Positions 43,744-51,989 of a stretch of DNA of 64,000 nt are shown piece by piece. How positions within the stretch are numbered: position 1 is the stretch's first letter; the number at the start of each line of letters is the position of its first letter. The DNA comes from Corynebacterium provencense (GTDB lineage Bacteria > Actinomycetota > Actinomycetes > Mycobacteriales > Mycobacteriaceae): positions 533,836 to 597,835 of the forward strand of contig LT160592.1 of the NCBI GenBank assembly GCA_900049755.1, read 5' to 3'. Made by a program: the position numbers and the translations under genes. The notes beneath the pieces are model-generated. The model saw only the letters and a list, made by a program, of their open reading frames with translations. It had not been told where the DNA came from and made no database searches.

Positions 43744-45678
43744 TCACCGCACCCGTCGGCGTGACCTCGACGGCGGTCCACTGCGCGCCCAGGCCCGCGG
43801 CACGGCGTCCGCGATCTTCGACGCCGACGTCGGGGCGTAACCCTCGGTAGTCTCCGCGGCCACCGCGGCGGCCGAGGCATGAAGTGCCGCCGCCTCACCG
43901 GCAGAGAAGACCTCACCGGGCAGCTGCGCGGCGCTGGCCGCCATCAGCGCCCCGGTGATCCCGGACAGCACATCCCCGGAACCCGGAGTCGCCCCCCACG
44001 ACGTCCCGGCGTCGACACATGTCACCCGGATGCACGGTGCCGCTCCGGTCGACGCGGGGACCGCCCGGTCGACCACCACGGTGTTCCTGCCCTTGAGCAG
44101 CAGCGAACAGTGCATCACCCGTGACAGGGCGACTGCTGCCACGATGCGCCCCTCGGAGGGGTCAGGTACCGGCTCAACCCCCCGGGGCAGAGACCTGTTG
44201 ACTGCTGCCGCCAGTCTGCGGAACTCCCCGGCGTGGGGGGTCAGCAGGGTCTGGTGGTCGGTTCCTCCCCGGAAGTAGTCCCCGGGCGACCTGGCGATCA
44301 GTGCCTCACGCAGGTCCGGGTGCGCGGCCAGCAGTGTGAGGGCGTCAGCGTCGACGAGCACGGGTTCCTGCCGTCCCAGCAGCTCCGCGAGCTCCGCGGC
44401 GGCCTCGTCCCCGGTTCCCCGTCCGGGACCGACGACCCACGCCTGCACCCGGCCGGTCTCCTCCACGGTCGGTGAGACAATGACCTCGGGAGTGGCGCGG
44501 AGCACTTCTGCGGCACCGGTCCCGACGTAGCGGACCATGGCACTGGTCGCCCGTACAGCCCCGGTCGTCGCCAGGACCGCAGCGCCCGGATATCTGTCTG
44601 ATCCTGCGCAGATCCCGACGACGCCGCCGGTGTACTTGTCGTCGTCCGGACCCGGTTCCGTCGGCCCGGAGAGACCTGTCGCCTTCAGGCCGGGTGACAG
44701 CAGGGGTGAGGTGTGCCCGTCACCGTGCGTGTGGCCGTGCGTGTCACCGTGGGTGTCGCCGTGGGTGTCGCCGTGGGTTTCGAGGTAGCCTCCCACACCG
44801 GTGGCCGGTGTCGGCCCGCGACGGTCGGGCGTCGGCTCCACGGCAGCGAAGCCGATGTGGACACCCGGCTTTCCGCTCCACCAGGCGTCGAGCTTCTGCA
44901 GTTCACCGCCGATCGACCGTCCCGAATCCAGTGACGGGTCTGCGAGCAGCACCTGCCCACAGTGCGGGTTGACGGCGTGGACCCGGCGCCAGCCTCCGAA
45001 GGTCACGGTGACATCGGCGACGGCATGGGCGGGAACACGGTCGGTATGCCCGTCCAGTGGATCGGTGACTTCGACGGGCCCGGGGTCAGCGCCGGTGTCC
45101 GCGTCCGTACCCGAGGGGACGTCGACGGACAGCAGGGGAATCAACCGTCTACCGGCGAAATCGAGGACGGTGGCGGTCCGGGGATCCACTCCCCCGGACC
45201 CGCCAGTCCCCAGGACCCCGTCGATGAGCAGGCGGTAGGGGCAGGGACGCCGTGTCCACAGGTCTGCGTAGCCGATGACGTGTCCGCCGGCCTCCGTGAA
45301 CGCCTCGAGGGCCCGGTCGTGGACGCGGACATCCCCGGTGTGTCGGTCCCGTCCGAGCAGTACGGCGTCCACCTGGTGTCCTCCTGCAAGGAGGTCACGT
45401 CCCGCATACAGGGCGTCTCCTCCGTTGCCTCCGGAGCCGACTGCGAGCAGGACACGTGCGGCGTCCTTCACCGGTGGGCACTGTCGCATGATCAGTCTGG
45501 CGGCGGCAGCGACTGCGGATGCCGCGGACTGCATGAGTTCATCGGGTCTGACCTGGTCATGGAGCAGGGGTTCTTCGGCCCGCCGGATCTGGTCGACGGT
45601 GAACACGGTGGAGGTGTCTGCTGAAGTGTCTTCCGGGGAGTCTGTGACGGTGGTCGGGGTGGTGTCTTCGTGGCCCAT
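43744..45678 (-). CDS. nnr: Bifunctional NAD(P)HX epimerase/dehydratase
   Basis: 644 aa from ATG at 45678, with TAGCGT at 7 nt. The N-terminal epimerase domain has VGSGGNGGDALYAGRDL and DGVLGTG. The C-terminal dehydratase has GGTDHQTLLTPHAGEFRRL and GSGDVLSGITGAL. Together they repair hydrated NADH and NADPH. Between the domains is a histidine-rich linker of THGD tetrapeptides coded by 12-bp repeats. The frame to 45810 upstream has no family sequence. Confidence 0.9.
   Translation of the reverse strand: MGHEDTTPTTVTDSPEDTSADTSTVFTVDQIRRAEEPLLHDQVRPDELMQSAASAVAAAARLIMRQCPPVKDAARVLLAVGSGGNGGDALYAGRDLLAGGHQVDAVLLGRDRHTGDVRVHDRALEAFTEAGGHVIGYADLWTRRPCPYRLLIDGVLGTGGSGGVDPRTATVLDFAGRRLIPLLSVDVPSGTDADTGADPGPVEVTDPLDGHTDRVPAHAVADVTVTFGGWRRVHAVNPHCGQVLLADPSLDSGRSIGGELQKLDAWWSGKPGVHIGFAAVEPTPDRRGPTPATGVGGYLETHGDTHGDTHGDTHGHTHGDGHTSPLLSPGLKATGLSGPTEPGPDDDKYTGGVVGICAGSDRYPGAAVLATTGAVRATSAMVRYVGTGAAEVLRATPEVIVSPTVEETGRVQAWVVGPGRGTGDEAAAELAELLGRQEPVLVDADALTLLAAHPDLREALIARSPGDYFRGGTDHQTLLTPHAGEFRRLAAAVNRSLPRGVEPVPDPSEGRIVAAVALSRVMHCSLLLKGRNTVVVDRAVPASTGAAPCIRVTCVDAGTSWGATPGSGDVLSGITGALMAASAAQLPGEVFSAGEAAALHASAAAVAAETTEGYAPTSASKIADAVPRAWARSGPPSRSRRRVR
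44708..44785. repeat. 12-bp minisatellite coding a His-rich linker
   Basis: Imperfect 12-bp units encode THGD/THGH repeats in the Nnr linker. The repeats stay in frame. Confidence 0.75.
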
Positions 45679-45685
45679 GGCACCC

Positions 45686-45691
45686 ACGCTA
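45686..45691 (-). promoter_or_regulatory. Leaderless -10 for nnr
   Basis: TAGCGT on the minus strand, 7 nt before ATG at 45678. Confidence 0.5.
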
Positions 45692-45795
45692 CCGCCTGTA
45701 CACGGGGCAGATGCCGTCACCGGGACGCCCCTCCCCCGTACGGTCGACGGCCCGGTCAGCCCGGCCCCGCCCCCGCGCACTCGGTGACGGGACGT

Positions 45796-45801
45796 TAGTC
45801 T
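45796..45801 (+). promoter_or_regulatory. Leaderless -10 for the TIGR03089 gene
   Basis: TAGTCT, 7 nt before ATG at 45809. Confidence 0.55.
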
Positions 45802-45808
45802 TGGCCCC

Positions 45809-46519
45809 ATGGATCTGACGGCCCCGCTCCTCGCCAGCGACCCCTCCTGCCCCCGGATAACGACCTACACCCCCCGGGGCAGGATGGAACTTTCCGCGGC
45901 GACGGTCGCCAACTGGGCGGCGAAGGCCGGCAACTACTTCTCCGGGGAACTGGGGCTGGGCCCGGGAGACGTTGTCGTGGTGGACTGTCCGACGAACTGG
46001 CTTCCCGCTGTCCTGGTGCCGGGTTGCTGGCAGGCGGGGGCTGCGGTGTGTTCCCCGTCGTCACCCGCGGCGTCGGATGCCGCCGCTCTCCTCACCGCTG
46101 ACCCGGATTCCGCCTTCGCCACCGGGTTCGACGCCGAGATCCTGCAGATCTCCGGGGACCCTTTCGGACGTGGTGTGGTGGAGTCCGGCGGGACCGTCCC
46201 CTTCGGCGTCACAGATCTCATCCCGGACCTGCGGGTACAGGCAGACCGCTACACGGGGCCCGTCACCGGGGACACCGTTGCGGCGCTCGTGACGGTCACC
46301 GGTGACGAGCTGACCGGGGACGATCTCAGGCACCTGGCGGCCCGGTCGGGTCAGGGCGTCCGACTGGTCAGTACGGGGTGGGAGGACGCCGACGGTCTCG
46401 TCCGGCGTCTGCTCCCCCTGTTCACCGGCGGTTCTGTTGTGCTGAGCACGGATGCCGACCGCCAGCGGCTGGAACAGCTGGCACAGGTGGAGAAGGCGAC
46501 GGTCAGTCCAGGGCCGTGA
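45809..46519 (+). CDS. TIGR03089 family protein
   Basis: 236 aa. It resembles a shortened adenylate-forming enzyme N-terminal part (ATVANWAAKAGNYFSGELGLGPGDVVVVDCP...), without the P-loop and C-terminal lid of true ligases. This matches the TIGR03089 family that follows the LCP gene in mycobacteria (Rv3268). Function is unknown and catalysis is doubtful. The last 17 nt overlap the convergent unknown gene. Confidence 0.8.
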   Translation: MDLTAPLLASDPSCPRITTYTPRGRMELSAATVANWAAKAGNYFSGELGLGPGDVVVVDCPTNWLPAVLVPGCWQAGAAVCSPSSPAASDAAALLTADPDSAFATGFDAEILQISGDPFGRGVVESGGTVPFGVTDLIPDLRVQADRYTGPVTGDTVAALVTVTGDELTGDDLRHLAARSGQGVRLVSTGWEDADGLVRRLLPLFTGGSVVLSTDADRQRLEQLAQVEKATVSPGP

Positions 46520-47195
46520 CCGCGTCGAGGAACTCCCGGGCCCGGGACAGGGGGTGGTCGGGGAAGCGGTCGTCGTACTCCCTGGCCTCGCCCAGGTTGG
46601 ACAGGAGGTAGCCGTCCGCGGGAGTGAGAGTGGGATCGTAGGGGTCGACGAACCAGCCTTCAAGACCGTTGTCCCCGATTCTGATCAGCCCGGCACGACG
46701 GCTGAGGTCCATGACCGCGGCGTCACGCATCCCTGTCACCCCCGTCTCGGTGAAGAAACCCTGGATCTGCCATGGTTCGAGGTACTCGCCGTTGTCGACG
46801 GCCAGATGAACCGTGAGGTTGTACTGCATGCCGTAGCGGGAGTTCCCGGCGTCCTCCTCCGGGACCTCGCCCGGGTCCTCCCCGGCACCGGTGGGAGGCA
46901 GGGTCTTGACGAGGGTGTACACGACGATGTCGCCCGCCGGGGTCTCCCCCGCGTCCGCTTCGACGAGTCCGGCGTGAAACTCCATCAGGGACGGCCTGAT
47001 GCCCGCGACGACTTCGTCACGGTCGACAGGCATCATCTGGGAATCCAGCGGTGCCACCGTCACCACAGCGGTGCATCCGCGTGTCCGGAATCCGGTGGCC
47101 ACGGTACCGGGCGGATCCTCCGGGAGAGTGTCCAGCGGTGACCAGATGTCCGCAAGGTGAAGGGTTCTGTCTGTCCCACCGATGCTGATGTCCAT
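46503..47195 (-). CDS. Conserved-looking hypothetical protein
   Basis: 230 aa from ATG at 47195 (MDISIGGTDRTLHLADIW), preceded by TACGCT at 8 nt. The protein is acidic and soluble, with mixed alpha/beta segments and no membrane segment, signal or motif I recognise. The frame upstream to 47309 runs into repetitive DNA and is not credible. Codon use is like its neighbours, so it is probably a real gene. Function unknown. Confidence 0.65.
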   Translation of the reverse strand: MDISIGGTDRTLHLADIWSPLDTLPEDPPGTVATGFRTRGCTAVVTVAPLDSQMMPVDRDEVVAGIRPSLMEFHAGLVEADAGETPAGDIVVYTLVKTLPPTGAGEDPGEVPEEDAGNSRYGMQYNLTVHLAVDNGEYLEPWQIQGFFTETGVTGMRDAAVMDLSRRAGLIRIGDNGLEGWFVDPYDPTLTPADGYLLSNLGEAREYDDRFPDHPLSRAREFLDAVTALD

Positions 47196-47203
47196 GTGTC
47201 CCG

Positions 47204-47209
47204 AGCGTA
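47204..47209 (-). promoter_or_regulatory. Leaderless -10 for the hypothetical gene
   Basis: TACGCT on the minus strand, 8 nt before ATG at 47195. Confidence 0.4.
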
Positions 47210-47234
47210 CCGGGGACGCCCCGGCCCGGCGCCC

Positions 47235-47398
47235 GGAGTGACCGGCTCGCCGGTCCGGCGCCCGGAGTGACCGGCTCGCCGGTCCGGGGGGGTGAGCCGG
47301 CTTAGACACAGCTAGATGTGGATACGAGACAGGAGTGACCGGCTCGCCGGTCCGGCGCCCGGAGTGACCGGCTCGCCGGTCCGGGGGGGTGAGCCGGC
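47235..47398. repeat. 67-bp perfect direct repeat around a mosaic-end-like junction
   Basis: Copies at 47235-47301 and 47332-47398 are identical. Each copy itself contains two copies of a shorter unit (GAGTGACCGGCTCGCCGG). The 30 bp between them is mosaic-end-like, which suggests an assembly artefact that duplicated the neighbouring sequence. Confidence 0.9.
47301..47332. other. Tn5/Nextera mosaic-end-like junction
   Basis: 47314-47332 matches the mosaic end AGATGTGTATAAGAGACAG at 17 of 19 positions. 47301-47313 matches the inner 13 nt of its reverse complement at 11 of 13. The head-to-head order equals a mate-pair junction adapter. All differences are to G or C. Confidence 0.75.
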
Positions 47399-47424
47399 GT
47401 GAGCGACGGTCACCGATTCGCTGC

Positions 47425-47430
47425 TAGGAT
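47425..47430 (+). promoter_or_regulatory. Candidate -10 of the 53-aa peptide gene
   Basis: TAGGAT, about 100 nt before the start codon at 47531. A TTGTG-N7-CACAA inverted repeat lies in the leader (47450-47466). Confidence 0.45.
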
Positions 47431-47530
47431 CGTGCGCGTGACCGCTCCGTTGTGGTGTGGTCACAACCAGATTCCTTTTCCCTGTCAGCGGGCACTGTGT
47501 CCGGTGACACTCTCCTGAAAGGCTCTCCTC

Positions 47531-47692
47531 ATGTTTGACATCCTCGGATCCCTCGCAGTCTCCGATGCCGGAAACCCCGTGTGGTGGCTCCTCGACACCG
47601 CCCATGACACCATCGAGAACGGCTGGGGTATCCTCACCGAGTTCATCAAGGACAGTCTGACCTCCGTCGGCTCCACCGACGGGCGTAACTGA
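47531..47692 (+). CDS. 53-aa amphipathic peptide, porin-like size
   Basis: ATG at 47531, GAAAGG about 8 nt upstream, TGA at 47690-47692. The product begins MFDILGSLAVSDAGNPVWWL and continues as an amphipathic helix (TAHDTIENGWGILTEFIKDSL). There is no signal peptide, no cysteine and a net acidic charge. Corynebacterial outer-membrane porins of the PorA/PorH type are also 45-60 aa, acidic, without signal peptides, and act in the mycolate membrane. That resemblance is in size and character only. Promoter and ribosome site make translation likely. Confidence 0.65.
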   Translation: MFDILGSLAVSDAGNPVWWLLDTAHDTIENGWGILTEFIKDSLTSVGSTDGRN

Positions 47693-47939
47693 CCGACACG
47701 CCCCCGGGCACCAGCCGGAGCCCGGTTGTCTCGCACCCGGCCCCGCGACGCCGACAGGTTCGGCGGCGCGGGGCCTCCGCCTGCCTCAGCAAGGTGCCGG
47801 GAAGTGGTGCGACCCCCGCCAGAGATTTCCCGGCGGTCTCCTCCGGACGCTGCACCGCACCCGGGAGAGTTCCGCGGTCGACCGGAAGTGCCCCTACCAG
47901 GGCAACGGATGCGGTTCCTCCGCCGGTACGGGCTCCCGG

Positions 47940-48746
47940 CTACCTCACGTCCGTCCTGCGGTCACGCCACAGACCCGCGCCGGTGAGTACCACGAACCAA
48001 CCGACAATGACCAGGTAGCAGACCGCGGTACTCAGGCCGAGGTCCAGTGGATCTGATCCACCCATCAACTGGTTCATTCGCTGGACAGGAGCGACGGCCG
48101 CCAGGGGCCGGAAGAGGTCGATGGACCCGGCCGCCATCCCCAGCATGCCGTCGATGACGAGCATCCAGGCGACAGGTACAGCCACCGAGGCAACCTGGCC
48201 TCGCAGGATGCAGGCCAGTCCCACACACATCGCGGCGAAGAGCACGGAGGTGACCAGGCCGACCGTGACCATGTGCACACCGGTGCCGAGCACGAGATGC
48301 CCTCCGAGGACGCCGCCGATCCCCACCGCCAGCGCAGTGCCGACAGCGTACGTCACCGCGGTGAACACGGCGGTGACCGTCACTTTCGCGATCACCCACT
48401 GCCAGCGTCCGTGCTGGGTGAGGAACGCCTGCGCGTGCATGTGGTTACGGATGTCGCCCGCGGTGCCCGAGGCTGCGAAGATCACGGCGATGAGCTGGAA
48501 GATCGGCAGTCCGGTGAGCAGGGTGGACCAGTCCAGGTCCGGACTGCCCTCACTGAGCAGTGCCACAAGGGTGACAGGACCGTAGAGCGAACCGGTGAGC
48601 AGGATCGCGTACACGGCGGAGGAGCGGACACTGAACAGTTTCGTGATCTCCGCCCGGAGCGGGTTCAGGGGAGACACCCGTGGCACGGCAGACCTCCCCG
48701 AGACCGTCGAGGTTCCCTGCACTGCTGCTGTTGACGTCGGTGACAT
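47940..48746 (-). CDS. ABC-2 type exporter permease
   Basis: 268 aa with about six membrane segments after a cytoplasmic N terminus (RAEITKLFSVRSSAVYAILLTGSLYG is the usual start of the first segment). The ATG at 48746 lies 3 nt after the ATPase stop. It forms a simple efflux ABC transporter with that gene. The substrate is unknown. The neighbouring two-component system may control it. Confidence 0.85.
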   Translation of the reverse strand: MSPTSTAAVQGTSTVSGRSAVPRVSPLNPLRAEITKLFSVRSSAVYAILLTGSLYGPVTLVALLSEGSPDLDWSTLLTGLPIFQLIAVIFAASGTAGDIRNHMHAQAFLTQHGRWQWVIAKVTVTAVFTAVTYAVGTALAVGIGGVLGGHLVLGTGVHMVTVGLVTSVLFAAMCVGLACILRGQVASVAVPVAWMLVIDGMLGMAAGSIDLFRPLAAVAPVQRMNQLMGGSDPLDLGLSTAVCYLVIVGWFVVLTGAGLWRDRRTDVR

Positions 48747-48749
48747 GGT

Positions 48750-49730
48750 TCAGTTCCTTCCGGTTACGGCGGATTCGGTCCGGTACTCCTGGGCACCGGA
48801 GGTGGCGGCGAGGAAACGGGTCTCGAGGTCGGCCGACTCGACCCGCAGCCCGGTGACCGGCACTGACGCCGCCAGAGCGATTTCGGCGACGGCCCGGCGA
48901 ACTTCGGCGTCGGTTCCCCCCTCGGGGACGTCGACGAGCAGTTCGACGCCTCCGGTTGAGGGCCCGACGGAGGTGGCGTCCCCCACCGTGAATCCGGCGG
49001 TGAAGCCGGCGTCGCGGAGACGGTCCGCCAGAACTGCGGTGGTGTGCCGCTCCGGCGTCTCGACGAGGACCCTGGATCCACCGGCGAGGAATTCGGACAT
49101 CGTGTACTCGCCGATCATCCGCCCCCGGCCGATGACCACCAGCCGGTCCGCCGTCAGCTGCATCTCGGACAGCAGGTGCGAGGAGACGAGGATGCTGCGC
49201 CCCTCATCCGCCAGGCTGCGGATGGTGCGGCGCATCCAGCTGACCCCTTCCGGGTCGAGACCGTTCACCGGTTCGTCGAGGATGAGGTGCTTCGGGTCGC
49301 CGAGAAGGGCCGCCGCCAGGCCGAGCCGCTGCTTCATGCCCAGGGAGTAGCCCCCGACCTTCTTCTTCGCCGCGGATGTCAGTCCGACGATCTCGAGGCA
49401 CTCCTCGACCCTCCGGTCCGGCACCCCTGCTCCACGGGCGAGAACCCTGAGGTGGGACCGTCCCGACCTGGCGGGGGTGAACCAGTCCGCTTCGATCAGC
49501 GCGCCTGCGGTGGACGCCTTGTCCGCGAGGGAGGGAAAGTCCCGGCCGTCGAAGGTCACGGTTCCTGACGTGGGCCGGTCCAGTCCGAGGATGCAGCGCA
49601 TGGTGGTTGACTTACCGGCCCCGTTCGGGCCGAGGAAGCCTGTGACGGTGGCGTCGGGGACGGTGAAGGACAGGCCGGCCACGGCGTCGTGGCTTCCGTA
49701 TCTCTTGTGCAGTTCAGTGACTGTGATCAT
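48750..49730 (-). CDS. ABC exporter ATP-binding protein
   Basis: 326 aa from ATG at 49730 (MITVTELHKRYG). Walker A GPNGAGKST, signature YSLGMKQRL, Walker B LILDEPVNGLD and the switch His (SSHLL) are intact. The C-terminal 80 residues follow the DrrA/CcmA-type regulatory fold. ATG at 49739 is also possible. It pairs with the ABC-2 permease. Confidence 0.87.
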   Translation of the reverse strand: MITVTELHKRYGSHDAVAGLSFTVPDATVTGFLGPNGAGKSTTMRCILGLDRPTSGTVTFDGRDFPSLADKASTAGALIEADWFTPARSGRSHLRVLARGAGVPDRRVEECLEIVGLTSAAKKKVGGYSLGMKQRLGLAAALLGDPKHLILDEPVNGLDPEGVSWMRRTIRSLADEGRSILVSSHLLSEMQLTADRLVVIGRGRMIGEYTMSEFLAGGSRVLVETPERHTTAVLADRLRDAGFTAGFTVGDATSVGPSTGGVELLVDVPEGGTDAEVRRAVAEIALAASVPVTGLRVESADLETRFLAATSGAQEYRTESAVTGRN

Positions 49731-49892
49731 GGCTACCATGGTCGTCGGCCCGGCCGACCCGCACATCGGTCCACGGTCTGATCCTCCTGAGGCCGACAGC
49801 CCCTCCCGGCTCATACCGGAGTATGAGGCCGGAGTGTTGGGCCGGGTGTGAGGCCGGTTCTGAGGCCGGAGTGTTGGGCCGCTCTCCCGCGC

Positions 49893-50630
49893 CTACCCGT
49901 CGAGCAGGTTGACCGGGTCCACCAGCCCGTGCCGGAAGGCGAACAGTACCGCGTGCACCCTGTCCCGTGAACCGGTCTTCGCCAGGATCCGCCCCACATG
50001 GGTCTTCACCGTCGGCAGTGAGACGAACAGCTGGGCAGCGACCTCCGTATTCGATGCCCCCCTGGCCATGAGCACCAGGATCTCCCGCTCCCGGGGGGTC
50101 AGGGGGTCGACGAGCCCGAGGGAGTCGTCCTCGTCCGGGACACGGACAACCTGCCGGGACGGGGACGCCGGAACTCCGGCACTGTCCTCCCTGACCCTGC
50201 GCAGCAGACGTGCGGTCGCCTTCGGCGAGATCACTGCGGAGGATTCCCCGACTGTACGGACCGCGGCGATGAGGTCCTCGGGATCGGCGTCCTTGAGGAG
50301 GAATCCGCTGGCACCGGCGGTGACGGAGTCCATGACGTACTCGTCGTTGTCGAAGGTGGTGAGCATCACGACACGGGTAGGGGCACCTGACGGGCCTGCC
50401 ACCCGCCCGTCGACGATCAGCCTGGTCGCGGTGATCCCGTCCATGTCAGGCATCTGCACGTCCATGAGCAGGATGTCCACCGGATGCTCGCGGGCCGCAC
50501 GGACGGCGTCCCGCCCGTCCACCGCCTGCCAGGCGACGGTGATGTCGTCCTGCGAGTCGAGCACCATGGCGAAACCTGCGCGGACCAGCTGCTGGTCGTC
50601 GGCGAGGCCGACAGTGGTGGTACCGGTCAT
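49893..50630 (-). CDS. LuxR/NarL-type response regulator
   Basis: 245 aa. Receiver domain with phospho-acceptor Asp57 (LLMDVQMPDMDG) and conserved Lys (FLLKDADPEDL). The C-terminal LuxR helix-turn-helix is LTPREREILVLMARGASNTEVAAQLFVSLPTVKTHVGRI. The ATG overlaps the kinase stop by 4 nt. The regulon is unknown; the adjacent ABC exporter is an obvious candidate. Confidence 0.9.
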   Translation of the reverse strand: MTGTTTVGLADDQQLVRAGFAMVLDSQDDITVAWQAVDGRDAVRAAREHPVDILLMDVQMPDMDGITATRLIVDGRVAGPSGAPTRVVMLTTFDNDEYVMDSVTAGASGFLLKDADPEDLIAAVRTVGESSAVISPKATARLLRRVREDSAGVPASPSRQVVRVPDEDDSLGLVDPLTPREREILVLMARGASNTEVAAQLFVSLPTVKTHVGRILAKTGSRDRVHAVLFAFRHGLVDPVNLLDG

Positions 50631-51928
50631 GTCGACAGCTTAACCGTCACCCTCCACCCGCCGGGGTAGATGTCCGAGGGACCCCACCCCGCCGAGCCCC
50701 CGTGGACCCGGGCCCGCTCCTTGAGGCCGAGCAGCCCCTGTCCTCCTGCTCCCCCTGCAGCGGACTCCGGGTCGACGAGGCACTCCCCCGGCGTGCCCGG
50801 GGAATTGTCCACGGTGATGGTCAGGCGGCCCGGCGCGGTCCAGTCGATCACGATCGTCACCCCGACCCGCCCGGCGTGTTTGAGAATGTTCGTCAGCGAC
50901 TCCTGCACCGTGCGGTACACGGTCAGTCCCACAGTCGGGGAAACTTCCCGGGGGCGCCCGAGCACCTGCAGGTCGACCTCCAGTCCGGACCGCCGGGCGT
51001 CTTCGACGAGAGCAGGCACACCGGCGACGCCGGGGGCGGCGGAGGTCCCACGCAGACCGTCGTCGCGTAGCACGCTGAGCAGCTGACGCATCTGGGCCAG
51101 TGCCTCCCTGCCCGTGGAACCGATGGTCTCCAGGGCCTCGATCGCCTTGTCCGGGTCCTTCCTGCCCGCATATCTGCCACCGTCGGCCTGGGCGATGACG
51201 GCGGTCAACGAATGTGCGACGATGTCATGCATCTCACGGGCGATCCGGTTGCGTTCGGTCACCGCGGACAGTTCGGCCCGGGCTGCGAGGTTCTCCATGC
51301 GTTCATGCTGCCGGCGTACCCCCAGGCCGAGCTGCCAGCACAGTGCCACCGACACGATGACCAGCAGGACCAGGACCGACAGGGTGACCGTCAGTTCCCG
51401 CACAGGGACGTCGCCGACCGCGGCCCCGGTACCGCCCCAGCCGAAGCCGAACACGGACGCCAGGACCGCGAGCAACGCCGTGGCCACCGCGCCGACCGAC
51501 AGCAGGGCGAGCCACCGTCGACGGTGACGACGGACGTACCCGGAGATGAACCAGGCCTCGTAGCCGACGATGCCCGCACCCAGCATGTACACCGGCGACA
51601 TGGCCGCCGCGGCGGTCAGGGATCCCGCGGCGACGACGGCGAGCCCCGTCTCAGGGCGCCGACGCTGCAGCAGCAGTCCGATGAAGGAGATGCCGTACCC
51701 TCCGGCCAGAAGCACGCCGGTGACGGTGCCCGCGTCCGAGGTGACCGACTGACCGGGGGTAGCGGACTCCCCCAGTGGTTCGACCGCGTTGACCGCACTG
51801 ACGACGTCCAGCATCCCCAGGAACAGGAACACCACGGACTGGACGATGAACTGCAGCCAGAATCCACGGTCCCGCCAGAACCTGCCCGCAGGGGCCTGCA
51901 CGGCCGCTGCTCCACCGGTGTCCTCCAC
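50627..51928 (-). CDS. NarL-type sensor histidine kinase
   Basis: 433 aa from GTG at 51928, which has TAGAGT at 8 nt. The frame extends to GTG 51961 with no support. Six or seven membrane segments form the sensor half. The HisKA_3 box is EMHDIVAHSLTAVIAQADGG (His about 234). The ATPase part has TVDNSPGTPG and GQGLLGLKERARVHGG. It is divergent from the trehalose ABC genes with a 61-bp shared promoter region. Confidence 0.88.
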   Translation of the reverse strand: MEDTGGAAAVQAPAGRFWRDRGFWLQFIVQSVVFLFLGMLDVVSAVNAVEPLGESATPGQSVTSDAGTVTGVLLAGGYGISFIGLLLQRRRPETGLAVVAAGSLTAAAAMSPVYMLGAGIVGYEAWFISGYVRRHRRRWLALLSVGAVATALLAVLASVFGFGWGGTGAAVGDVPVRELTVTLSVLVLLVIVSVALCWQLGLGVRRQHERMENLAARAELSAVTERNRIAREMHDIVAHSLTAVIAQADGGRYAGRKDPDKAIEALETIGSTGREALAQMRQLLSVLRDDGLRGTSAAPGVAGVPALVEDARRSGLEVDLQVLGRPREVSPTVGLTVYRTVQESLTNILKHAGRVGVTIVIDWTAPGRLTITVDNSPGTPGECLVDPESAAGGAGGQGLLGLKERARVHGGSAGWGPSDIYPGGWRVTVKLST

Positions 51929-51936
51929 GAGGGGTA

Positions 51937-51942
51937 ACTCTA
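51937..51942 (-). promoter_or_regulatory. Leaderless -10 for the sensor kinase
   Basis: TAGAGT on the minus strand, 8 nt before GTG at 51928. This decides the start. Confidence 0.5.
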
Positions 51943-51975
51943 CGTCGTCCGCCCGATTCACGGGTCAGCCTGCGG

Positions 51976-51981
51976 TATGAT
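51976..51981 (+). promoter_or_regulatory. Leaderless -10 for the sugar ABC ATPase
   Basis: TATGAT, 8 nt before ATG at 51990. Confidence 0.6.
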
Positions 51982-51989
51982 CCGGCAGC

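Noticed and set aside
44708..44785. Possible CRISPR-like repeat
   Set aside because: The repeats are 12-bp units in frame inside Nnr, with no spacers and no cas genes.
47235..47398. Possible short CRISPR or integron repeat cluster
   Set aside because: Only two long copies with a mosaic-end junction; no spacer pattern.
47450..47466. GlxR/CRP-type operator (TTGTG-N7-CACAA)
   Set aside because: The corynebacterial GlxR site has eight, not seven, bases between TGTG and CACA, and the inner positions do not match.
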